A stretch of DNA of 12,337 nucleotides, from assembly GCA_964482435.1 (NCBI GenBank), contig CAYZXL010000098.1, forward strand, positions 1 to 12,337, in the 5' to 3' direction. The position numbers and the translations under genes were made by a program. Under the pieces are notes generated by a model. It was not told the DNA's origin, ran no database searches, and saw only the letters and a program-made list of their open reading frames with translations. This DNA is from CAYZXL01 sp964482435. Its GTDB lineage: Bacteria > Auribacterota > JABMQX01. Shown here one piece after another: positions 5,362 through 12,337 of this stretch. How positions within the stretch are numbered: the stretch's first letter is position 1; each line of letters opens with the position of its first letter.

Positions 5362-8031
5362 ATGCGGTTTTCTCGAACGATTGGTGCCGTCGCAGTCACC
5401 TTCTTAATCTCGCTTGCCGCGTCGCAGCGAGGGCTGGCGGAAATCGGGAGCGTCTATGTGGTCGTGCCGACGCATCTCGACATCGGGTTCACTGCCCCAC
5501 CCGACGCCGTCGCCAGGAGCTACAAGGGCTGCATTGACCACGCAATTCAGCTTTGCGAGAAGTATCCGGATTACTTTTACACAATTGAATGCGCCTGGCA
5601 GCTCCGCGAATGGATGAAGCGCTCCGCGCCGGAGGAGGTCAAGAAGCTCGCGGCTCTCGTCAAATCCGGACGAGTCGAAATCGGCGGCGCTTTCGCCACG
5701 ATGCACAGCGGGATGATGAGCGGGGAATCCGTCAACCGCATGTTTGACCTCGGACTCAGCCTCGCAAAAGAACTCGGTGGCGAAATCTCGACGGCCATTC
5801 AGGACGACGTCCCCGGCTACTCCTGGGCTTATCCTCAAGCGATGCGGCAGCACGGCGTCAAATACTTCCTCACCGGCATAAATACGTCCTTCGGCGGCAG
5901 ACCGAACCTCAGCTGCAAAGACGTTCCGTTCTACTGGGAAGGGCCGGACGGCTCTCGCGTCCTGACGTGGATTGCCTTCGGGGGATACGCGGATGGCAAT
6001 GACTGGGGCGTCGGTATCTGGGAGAAGGAAGACGAGGTCTTCCGCAAAGTGCCGGAACAGGCGCAGAAGATCGAGAAGGAAGGCTATGCATACGACGCGT
6101 TCCTCGTCATGGCTTCCCCCGGAGACAACGTGGATGCCGCCGCCACGGAAAAAATTCATCGGATTATCGGCAAATGGAACGCGACGGGAAAGTCTCCAAC
6201 CTTGAAGATGGCGCCCCCTCGACAGTTTTTCGAGTACATGGCGAAGGAATATGCCGACCGCTTCCCGACGTTTCGCGGCGATTGGTCCGGGCACTGGGAA
6301 CCGGCAAAGCTCGGTGCTCCGCGCCTGATAGCGCGCATGCGATTTGCCCAGCGGATTCTCCCCGCCGCGGAAGCGCTCTGGTCGGTCCTGGCGCTGTCGG
6401 GCGCAGGGAGGTTTCCGGCAGAGGACATCGCGTCAGTGTGGGACGAGTTGCTGACAATCAGCGAACACACCGCGGGCGCGAGCACCGGCTGGCCAAACCT
6501 CACCACGAAAGAAGAGGTCATCTGGGAAAACTGGCAACACGCGTACCGGAGCCTCTCCGCATCTTATGCGTCAAGCATGCTTATGCAAGAAGGCATGCAG
6601 GTTCTCGCCAATTCCATCACAGCCGACCATCCCTTCATCGTCGTCTTCAACCCCCTCCCATGGCGCCGGGACGGTCTCGTTGAGCTAAACATGCCAGCAG
6701 AGGTTTTAGAGCGGGGCTTCTCGCTCCGGTCCGCGGATGGCGGCGAGGAAATCGAATGGGACATGCTCGAGGACGGACGCACCATTCGCTTTCTCGCGCC
6801 GGAACTCCCGGCTCTTGGTTACAGGTTATTCAGCACCTCCCCGGGGACCGCTCGAAAGCGTCCTGACAAACAAGAAGCCCGCGAGCTGGAGAGTCCTCGC
6901 CTGACGGTTCGGATAGACGGCGATACCGGATACGTCAAATCCCTCTATGACAAGAAACTTCGGCGCGAGTGGGTCGCAGACGGGAGGCCGTTCGGCTCTC
7001 TTCATCTCCTCCCGCAGTTCGAGGCGATGCTCGGCGGGAAAGCCCCGCCCGCTCAAGCGGGACCGGTTCACGCCGAAAGCGTGACCGGCAAGACTTACAG
7101 GACTCTGCGGATTCGGCGAAGCGAGGGGCCGTTGGTCGAAAACTCCATCACGCTTTTTGACATGCCCCCCGTGATGAAAATCGAGTGCACACTCGACACA
7201 TCGAAGATTCCCGGGGACGACGAGGTAACGGCCGTCCTCGAGTTCCCATTCAACTTCGATCCGGAAGCATTGAAAATCGTCGTGGACGGACCAAATTCTT
7301 TTCGCCGCCGGCCGGAGGATTTTCTTCCCGGGACAGCAAGAACCGGTCAGGTCATCCAGAGCTATGCCGTCTTGCAGGACAGTAAAGCCAGCGTCCGTTT
7401 CATCCCGGTCGAGGCGCCGATCATCAGCCTCGGAGGAATCGGCTTGCTCAGCCTCGGCAAGCCAGCGTCTGCCCGAGTTTACTCCTATTTGTTGAGCCGC
7501 GACTTCTGGGGCCAAAATAAAGACATTGGCCGAACCCGATACGATGAAGTTGAGCCGGCACTGGGCACAGAGATTTCCTTCACGTACTATTCAGATTTCG
7601 ACGCCCAGTCGGAGCCTGCCGAGCCAGCCGGTTCTTCTGCTGCCGAAGCCGTCCGCCGCTGTGCCCTCGAGGCGACGGTTCCACTTTTCGCAGTATTCCA
7701 TTCCCCCTGGGGACCGCAAAAGGGCAAACTCGGCCGCGTCCCCTCCAGGAGCTTTCTCGAGGTTGCGAACACTGGCGTTGAGCTTTCCTCCGCAACCCTC
7801 GCCTCTCCGGAGCAGGGGACCTTGTGGCGTCTCAGGCTTCAGGAGAGCTCTGGTCAGTCCTCTCGTTCAGTCCGGGCTACAATCGGTTTCCCCATTCGCT
7901 CCGCCTGGCTGCTTGACTCTGCAACCGGCCGGCGAAACCCCCTGACTTTCGACGGTGATTCTTTCCAGGTCCCCGCGTCTGCTTTCGCCACCGTCACGGT
8001 TCTCATCCAACCCGCCGTCAACGCGAAATAG
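5362..8031 (+). CDS. secreted GH38-like alpha-mannosidase
   Basis: This is an 889-residue exported glycoside hydrolase related to family GH38 (alpha-mannosidases). Residues 1-27 form a signal peptide (RFSRTIGAVAVTFLISLAAS...GLA). The GH38 N-terminal fold follows at about 30-320: THLDIGF with His38 and Asp40 in the place of the metal-binding H-x-D, ECAWQLREW at 77-84, QDDVPGYSW at 147-155 holding the likely nucleophile Asp (148 or 149), and GDWSGHW at 306-312. A helical middle region spans about 320-420. C-terminal beta domains carry VFNPLPWRR (428-436), ELPALGYR near 481-488 and SLYDKKL (527-533), all typical of GH38 C-termini. The motif IDPFGHS is replaced, so substrate may not be mannose. 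GAGG 5 bases before the ATG and the signal peptide support 5362; the frame opens to 5221 only through the hairpin. Confidence 0.85.
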   Translation: MRFSRTIGAVAVTFLISLAASQRGLAEIGSVYVVVPTHLDIGFTAPPDAVARSYKGCIDHAIQLCEKYPDYFYTIECAWQLREWMKRSAPEEVKKLAALVKSGRVEIGGAFATMHSGMMSGESVNRMFDLGLSLAKELGGEISTAIQDDVPGYSWAYPQAMRQHGVKYFLTGINTSFGGRPNLSCKDVPFYWEGPDGSRVLTWIAFGGYADGNDWGVGIWEKEDEVFRKVPEQAQKIEKEGYAYDAFLVMASPGDNVDAAATEKIHRIIGKWNATGKSPTLKMAPPRQFFEYMAKEYADRFPTFRGDWSGHWEPAKLGAPRLIARMRFAQRILPAAEALWSVLALSGAGRFPAEDIASVWDELLTISEHTAGASTGWPNLTTKEEVIWENWQHAYRSLSASYASSMLMQEGMQVLANSITADHPFIVVFNPLPWRRDGLVELNMPAEVLERGFSLRSADGGEEIEWDMLEDGRTIRFLAPELPALGYRLFSTSPGTARKRPDKQEARELESPRLTVRIDGDTGYVKSLYDKKLRREWVADGRPFGSLHLLPQFEAMLGGKAPPAQAGPVHAESVTGKTYRTLRIRRSEGPLVENSITLFDMPPVMKIECTLDTSKIPGDDEVTAVLEFPFNFDPEALKIVVDGPNSFRRRPEDFLPGTARTGQVIQSYAVLQDSKASVRFIPVEAPIISLGGIGLLSLGKPASARVYSYLLSRDFWGQNKDIGRTRYDEVEPALGTEISFTYYSDFDAQSEPAEPAGSSAAEAVRRCALEATVPLFAVFHSPWGPQKGKLGRVPSRSFLEVANTGVELSSATLASPEQGTLWRLRLQESSGQSSRSVRATIGFPIRSAWLLDSATGRRNPLTFDGDSFQVPASAFATVTVLIQPAVNAK

Positions 8032-8136
8032 GAAAGCGAGTCTTCCCTTCCAGGTCCAGCGTCCCCCACATCCAGTCCTCGTTTATGCCTGCATCAATAC
8101 GCGTGGAATCAGGCAAGGGCCTATAGTCATTGTCGT

Positions 8137-8181
8137 CGTAGGTCTTGGGGGTAATCCCCGACGCACCCCGCCTACGGCGGG
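8137..8181 (+). terminator. candidate terminator / alternative hairpins after GH38 gene
   Basis: A perfect 6-bp GC stem CCCGCC-TAC-GGCGGG (8167-8181) follows the GH38-like stop by about 135 bases. GGGG/CCCC (8147-8150/8156-8159) forms a smaller stem, and CGTAGG (8137-8142) can instead pair with CCTACG (8171-8176), excluding the first stem. The tail ATAAGCCTCCTTTCAT is not a real T tract, so it may be an intergenic palindrome rather than an intrinsic terminator. Confidence 0.35.
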
Positions 8182-8231
8182 ATAAGCCTCCTTTCATAGC
8201 TGAGTCATTACCTCCGCCGCGATTTTTTTGG

Positions 8232-8259
8232 TTGACGCGGGAGACGTGAGAGGTATATT
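8232..8259 (+). promoter_or_regulatory. sigma70-like promoter, probably for the giant exported gene
   Basis: -35 TTGACG (8232-8237) and -10 TATATT (8254-8259) are 16 bases apart, preceded by a T7 tract (8223-8229) that could act as an upstream element. The start would be near 8266. The next sure gene begins at 8699, giving a leader of about 430 bases unless another promoter lies closer. Confidence 0.5.
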
Positions 8260-8329
8260 GTCCAAGCTGAGGAGCATGACGGCGTACGATTGACCTACTT
8301 TTCCCGGTTTCACCAGGAGGGTTTCCGGG

Positions 8330-8419
8330 ATGCTCGTGCAGTTACACGTCTTCCCTTGTATCATTCGTTCCCGCCCGGAATTCCTCCCCGCCGTCAGCCC
8401 CTTCAATCGAAAGAACTGA
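8330..8419 (+). CDS. possible 29-residue leader peptide
   Basis: An ATG at 8330 follows AGGAGG (8315-8320) by 9 bases and opens a 29-codon frame (MLVQLHVFPCIIRS...) ending at TGA 8417-8419. It lies in the leader downstream of the 8232-8259 promoter. The good ribosome site is the only support; composition is not informative and I recognise no family. It could be a chance frame or a regulatory leader peptide. Confidence 0.25.
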   Translation: MLVQLHVFPCIIRSRPEFLPAVSPFNRKN

Positions 8420-8472
8420 GGAATAGAGATAACTCTCGGCGGACGTCGCCGGATGTGATAACTGGAACTCAT

Positions 8473-8682
8473 TTGGGAGATTCCAGCACAAGAATCGAGA
8501 AAGGGCTCAATCGTTGCTCGAAGGGTTTGGCAGTGGTTTCAACTCTGTCTCTTCTCGCGTTTCCCGTGGCTGTCTGGTTGGCGGACGGCAGTTTCGCCTC
8601 AACCGCACCCTCGGGACTCTACGCGGAATTGCTCCGCACTCCGCCGTTGAGGGCAAGTCATAATCTCAAGCACAATCTTTGA
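8473..8682 (+). CDS. doubtful 69-residue hydrophobic-segment ORF
   Basis: The frame is open from TTG 8290 to TGA 8680-8682 with no ATG or GTG start. From TTG 8473 it would encode 69 residues with one hydrophobic segment (LAVVSTLSLLAFPVAVWLA) like a signal peptide or single membrane span. It ends 16 bases before the giant exported gene. There is no clear ribosome site, so the coding call is weak; a degenerate or chance frame is as likely. Confidence 0.15.
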   Translation: MGDSSTRIEKGLNRCSKGLAVVSTLSLLAFPVAVWLADGSFASTAPSGLYAELLRTPPLRASHNLKHNL

Positions 8683-8698
8683 ATGGGAGGGCCGAAAA

Positions 8699-11600
8699 AT
8701 GAGGAAGCAACTATCGTTGTTCTTGTTTGTGATTCTGGCCGCCATTGGTGTGGCCAGTGCGGACATTGACTCCGGTCTGGTTACGCACTGGACGCTTGAT
8801 GAGGGCGAAGGCAATATTGCTTACGACAGCTCCGGCAACGGCTTCGACGGCACCATCGGCGGTACGATCCAGTGGGTAGATGGGCCTGTAGGCAAGGCCC
8901 TGGATTTTGACGGCTCATCTACCTGGATTCACGTCAACGAAGAGATTCTGAGGGGAACTTTCAGTTATGCCCTCTGGCTTTATGCCCGAAACATACCCTA
9001 CTCGACCGGTTACAGGGCAGTGATGCACACCGATCAATGGGCCGCGGGTACCCCTCATATCCACTTAAGGGCTACTACCAGTGCATTCAATGTTGACTGC
9101 AATGGTGGATTAGTCATAACGAGCACCACGGCTTTGCAGGCGGACCGATGGTACCATATTGTGGCAGTAATTGACTTTGGCGGAGGGGAGGCAAGAGTCT
9201 ATATTGACGGCGTCCTGGATGCCACAAGCACAGGCACCGGCAACGAGCCGATTATAAGTGCTTTTGCCATCGGAGTCTGGCAGGCCGAAATGTCGAGATG
9301 GTACGACGGGATTATGGATGACATCCGTATTTACAACCGGGCCTTGACCGCCGAGGATGTCGTGGAGCTGTTTAATTGGACCGGGCAAACCACTGCTAAG
9401 GCCGGTTCGGACACCTACGTTTACGGCAATGAAGTAGCAACTTTGGACGGCAGCAAGTCCGTCAGAACCAGCACTTATCAGTGGAGTCAGGTGAAGAACC
9501 CGGGCGACCCGGACATAACTATAAACAACGCCAACCAAGCAACTGCCACATTCACGCCTCCGGGGACGGAGATCGGCTACACGCTGACGTTCCGTCTCAC
9601 CGTTACGGGAGAGACCGGCACGGATAGCGACGATGTCCAGTACTTTGTCCGTGCAATTAACGTCCCGAAGGTCGCCCCGACGAACCTGCGCATTTATCCG
9701 CTTGACCAGGGGGCCACCCTGGGATTCCGGCTCCTCTGGGACCCGGTATTCGACGCGGAAAAATACCAGGGAGCGTTGAAGCTCGGGGGTGTGTATTTCT
9801 GGCTGTATAACACAACGAACGCTTACTTGGACTTCACCGGCGGGGCCGAAGGTGGGGAGCAGACCGTTGCCGTCCGCGGGGAGAACAAGTTCAGCATCCT
9901 GGGCAGCCCCGATTCTTCCAAGCACGGGTTGCAGTCTGAGGACGTAACCTTCAAGGTCATGCGGAACTTAGCTCTTCCGGCTTCGTTGCAAGGCGGATAC
10001 CCGCCTGCCTCCTACGTGACTAAAGTACCACCTTCCGGAGGTGGCGCGGGTCTGAACAACCTCGTCGTCGAGGATAACGTTAATAGCTCAGGGACCGCGA
10101 AGCTGGAGGATTACTGGGGGTACATGTGGGACCAGCCCCAGTACTTCGACAGAATTGTCTATTACACCGGGCAATTCGGCGCAGGGGGCTGGTTCACGAG
10201 CCTGAAAGTCCAGTACACCCAGGACGGAACAAACTGGATTGACGTCCCGGGAGCGCAGATCGTACCCCCGTACGATTTCACCGACAGCGCCCTCGGAAGG
10301 ACAAGGTACTCGAGGTATGACATCTATATCCCGACGGTGAGAGGGACCGGAATACGCATCTACGGGACACCAGGTGGTCTCGACGCGTATACCTCCGTCG
10401 GCGAGCTGGAGGTTTACGGCGATCAGACTCGTCCTCCGGAATTCCTTCTCGTCCAGGGCGTGGACGCGCCCTATCCGGAAGCTGGGACAGCAACTCTGGA
10501 CGGGAGCTACTCCTTCTCGACGAGGGGACCTATCACGAGCTGGAAGTGGGAGAAGGTGAGCGGCCCGGACGTTACCATCAACAACTCGACAAGCGCCAAG
10601 GCGACGTTCACTGCTCCGGTTGTTGCCTCGGACACCCAGATGGTGTTCAAGCTGACTGCCGGGGACGAGACGGAGACCTTGAGCGACTCGGACGTCCGGA
10701 TAACTATCAAGAACCTTGTTACCACTGCGGTTGCTGGTCCTGACCAGCGGGCGATGGAAGGGACTCAGGTAACTCTGGACGGTTCCGGCTCGATGAGCAC
10801 CACCGGCGCCTTGAGCTACCTGTGGACGCAGACTGCCGGGACCTCTGCGGGAGTTACCGGAAGCACCGCCAAGACGGTGAACTTCACTGCTCCTGTTCTG
10901 TGGGGCTTCACGGATGACTTGAAGTTCAAGCTCGACGTGAACGACGGCTCCGGGACGAGCAGCGATGAGGTGGTTGTAACCGCCTATAACTTTGCGGGTT
11001 TGGTTGCACCGCTCAACCCCGGATACTTCCAGGAACTTCTCCACATGGGAGAGAGCAACGTTGACAGGGTGACAGCTCCTCTGGCGGTGACCGGGAATAT
11101 CCTCAACCCGTGGGGCGGCGACGCCAATGTGAATCCTCGCCCGGATGAGCAGTACGACTTCAGCGCGACGACTACTACGGTTACCACCAACCCTGCTATC
11201 TGGACGCCCCTTTTCGAGGCCAATGGCTGGTTCATGTGGGACGGGCGAGGAGGCGAGGCAGTGGATAACTTCATCCAGTATTACCACATCTACATCATCT
11301 CTCCGGAGGAGCGGGATGTTCGGTGGCATTTCCGGCACGACGACGAGATGAGAATCTGGAACAATGGTTCCCCTGCGGTTGTGAGGGACGGATACGACGG
11401 TGGGGTTGAGATTGTCCGGTTAGGCGCGGCTGGGAGTGCGAGCGGGTTGCACAAGGGAGTCAACTCCATCACGATGAACTTCCACGAAGGAACCGGAGGG
11501 AACGAGCTTGCCGTCGGGATAACCGACATAGCCGGCAACGAGTTCACCGACCTTCAGTACTCACTTGGTCTGCCAATGGGGATAGCGGACGCCTATGCGG

Positions 11601-12337
11601 CGAGGAAGCTCCCCGACTGGTACGAGCCGAACGGGACGGTTGACGTGAGCCTGTCGTTCCGAGTCAACCCGGCTAACATCCCCGGCAGCGTGAGCATCCG
11701 GGAGGTGATTCCTGCTGGGATTCCGGTGGCAAACATCAATGCTCCGGGTGCTACGATTGGCGGAGGGGGCATAGTGTGGACTCTGAGTGGGACTGACGTG
11801 AAGACGAGCACTATCACCTATTCGATGACGATTCCGGAGGACATGACCCAGAGTCTTGACTTTGCGGGAACAGTTTCGTTCGGTACAACGAGCGCGGACA
11901 TCATTGGTGAAGACGTTGTCTATGCGGTTCCCACTGAGCCGCTGTACCTGATGGTTGAGATGCTCATGGCTGCTCATTTGAGTTGGGCAGCGCCGGCGAC
12001 GGAGGGCACTGGGAGCTACAACGTCTTCCGAAGCGTCAACGGCGGCACGTGGACGCTGATAGGCTCAACCAGCGCCGCATCGTTTGTTGACTCTTTGGCT
12101 ACGGCTGGCAACAACTACAGCTACGCGGTATCTGCCGTTGGCGTTAACGGGAGAGAAGGGCCGCAGAGCTCACCTACTGCGCAGGCACAGCTTCCACCTG
12201 CCGGGACGTTCCAGACCAGGGAAGCGGAGGACTTCAACTACAACGGCGGGCAGTTCCCGTGGACTGACTCTGTGACGGTTACTGCCCTTGAGGCTCCGTC
12301 TGCCACTGAGATAGGGACACCCGAGCAGTACGACTAC
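8699..12337 (+). CDS. giant exported LamG / discoidin / PKD-like protein, 3' partial
   Basis: The frame is open from ATG 8699 to the last base (1213 codons, no stop), so the gene continues outside the window. GGAGG (8686-8690) lies 8 bases before the ATG. Residues 1-21 are a signal peptide ending VASA. Then, by inspection: LamG/concanavalin-like domain (about 25-226; HWTLDEGEG, YDSSGNGFDG, WYHIVAV, RVYIDG, DDIRIYNRAL); a PKD/K319-like domain (232-320); an Fn3-like segment (325-400); an F5/8-type discoidin-like domain (424-576; LKVQYTQDGTNW, VGELEVYG); two more PKD/K319-like domains (577-765; AGPDQ...TLDGSGS); a PA14-like region (765-957; RHDDEMRIWNNG); a beta-rich stretch (961-1080); Fn3 (1082-1169); and the start of a CBM6-like domain (TREAEDFNYNGGQFP, from 1172). 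It is most likely a cell-surface or secreted glycan-binding protein; no catalytic domain is visible. Confidence 0.88.
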   Translation, partial: MRKQLSLFLFVILAAIGVASADIDSGLVTHWTLDEGEGNIAYDSSGNGFDGTIGGTIQWVDGPVGKALDFDGSSTWIHVNEEILRGTFSYALWLYARNIPYSTGYRAVMHTDQWAAGTPHIHLRATTSAFNVDCNGGLVITSTTALQADRWYHIVAVIDFGGGEARVYIDGVLDATSTGTGNEPIISAFAIGVWQAEMSRWYDGIMDDIRIYNRALTAEDVVELFNWTGQTTAKAGSDTYVYGNEVATLDGSKSVRTSTYQWSQVKNPGDPDITINNANQATATFTPPGTEIGYTLTFRLTVTGETGTDSDDVQYFVRAINVPKVAPTNLRIYPLDQGATLGFRLLWDPVFDAEKYQGALKLGGVYFWLYNTTNAYLDFTGGAEGGEQTVAVRGENKFSILGSPDSSKHGLQSEDVTFKVMRNLALPASLQGGYPPASYVTKVPPSGGGAGLNNLVVEDNVNSSGTAKLEDYWGYMWDQPQYFDRIVYYTGQFGAGGWFTSLKVQYTQDGTNWIDVPGAQIVPPYDFTDSALGRTRYSRYDIYIPTVRGTGIRIYGTPGGLDAYTSVGELEVYGDQTRPPEFLLVQGVDAPYPEAGTATLDGSYSFSTRGPITSWKWEKVSGPDVTINNSTSAKATFTAPVVASDTQMVFKLTAGDETETLSDSDVRITIKNLVTTAVAGPDQRAMEGTQVTLDGSGSMSTTGALSYLWTQTAGTSAGVTGSTAKTVNFTAPVLWGFTDDLKFKLDVNDGSGTSSDEVVVTAYNFAGLVAPLNPGYFQELLHMGESNVDRVTAPLAVTGNILNPWGGDANVNPRPDEQYDFSATTTTVTTNPAIWTPLFEANGWFMWDGRGGEAVDNFIQYYHIYIISPEERDVRWHFRHDDEMRIWNNGSPAVVRDGYDGGVEIVRLGAAGSASGLHKGVNSITMNFHEGTGGNELAVGITDIAGNEFTDLQYSLGLPMGIADAYAARKLPDWYEPNGTVDVSLSFRVNPANIPGSVSIREVIPAGIPVANINAPGATIGGGGIVWTLSGTDVKTSTITYSMTIPEDMTQSLDFAGTVSFGTTSADIIGEDVVYAVPTEPLYLMVEMLMAAHLSWAAPATEGTGSYNVFRSVNGGTWTLIGSTSAASFVDSLATAGNNYSYAVSAVGVNGREGPQSSPTAQAQLPPAGTFQTREAEDFNYNGGQFPWTDSVTVTALEAPSATEIGTPEQYDY

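Larger units (their letters stand above)
8032..8698. other. long intergenic region and leader before the giant exported gene
   Basis: The 667 bases hold a hairpin pair after the GH38-like stop (8137-8181), a good promoter (8232-8259), then about 430 bases before the next certain start. Short frames in the leader (8276-8293, 8330-8419, 8473-8682) are the only coding possibilities. CCCGG at 8303-8307 can pair with CCGGG at 8325-8329, enclosing the AGGAGG ahead of the ATG at 8330. Confidence 0.5.

Noticed and set aside
5404..7515. minus-strand frames of up to 296 residues
   Set aside because: Antisense to the GH38-like gene in GC-rich DNA; no ribosome sites or recognisable motifs.
8194..8472. 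92-residue minus-strand frame in the leader region
   Set aside because: There is no ribosome site before its ATG, no recognisable motif, and a good plus-strand promoter lies across it. It cannot be fully excluded but is not supported.
9110..11977. long minus-strand frames of 138 to 416 residues
   Set aside because: All are antisense to the giant exported gene, whose plus frame is open throughout and has recognisable domains.

Overview
The window is bacterial, moderately GC-rich DNA, probably from an uncultured anaerobe. Three things suggest this. There is an AhbC-type radical SAM enzyme of the siroheme-dependent heme route, which is typical of anaerobes. There is a secreted GH38-like glycosidase beside a very large exported LamG/discoidin/PKD-like protein, a combination common in Planctomycetota (Phycisphaerae-like) and related polysaccharide-associated bacteria. 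The intergenic DNA is full of palindromic repeats, including the hairpins that accompany GxxExxY genes in such genomes. The phylum assignment is inference only; no rRNA or tRNA is present to test it.

Layout: (1) 1-949 is mostly non-coding but holds a clear 28-residue Cys/Lys protein gene on the minus strand (285-371) with its own promoter and Shine-Dalgarno, then a 600-880 segment bounded by inverted half-copies of a hairpin repeat. (2) 950-2515, minus: bifunctional NAD(P)H-hydrate repair enzyme. (3) 2516-3071: divergent intergenic region with an array of short hairpins. (4) 3072-4277, plus: ahbC. (5) 4292-5306: a putative mobile cassette in which a GxxExxY (PD-(D/E)XK-fold) gene and a hairpin repeat form a 478-bp unit, duplicated exactly head to tail. 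(6) 5362-8031, plus: exported GH38-like alpha-mannosidase. (7) 8032-8698: hairpins, a strong promoter and a long leader. (8) 8699 to the window end: a 1213-residue partial exported multidomain protein, open to the last base.

The genes do not form one pathway. nnr and ahbC are housekeeping or cofactor genes transcribed divergently. The GH38-like enzyme and the giant exported protein fit glycan binding and breakdown outside the cytoplasm, but they appear to be separate transcription units. The best candidate for an undescribed system is the hairpin-bounded GxxExxY cassette. It encodes a putative nuclease between palindromic ends, has just been duplicated, and a related pair of ends at 608-638 and 853-875 encloses different, non-coding DNA.
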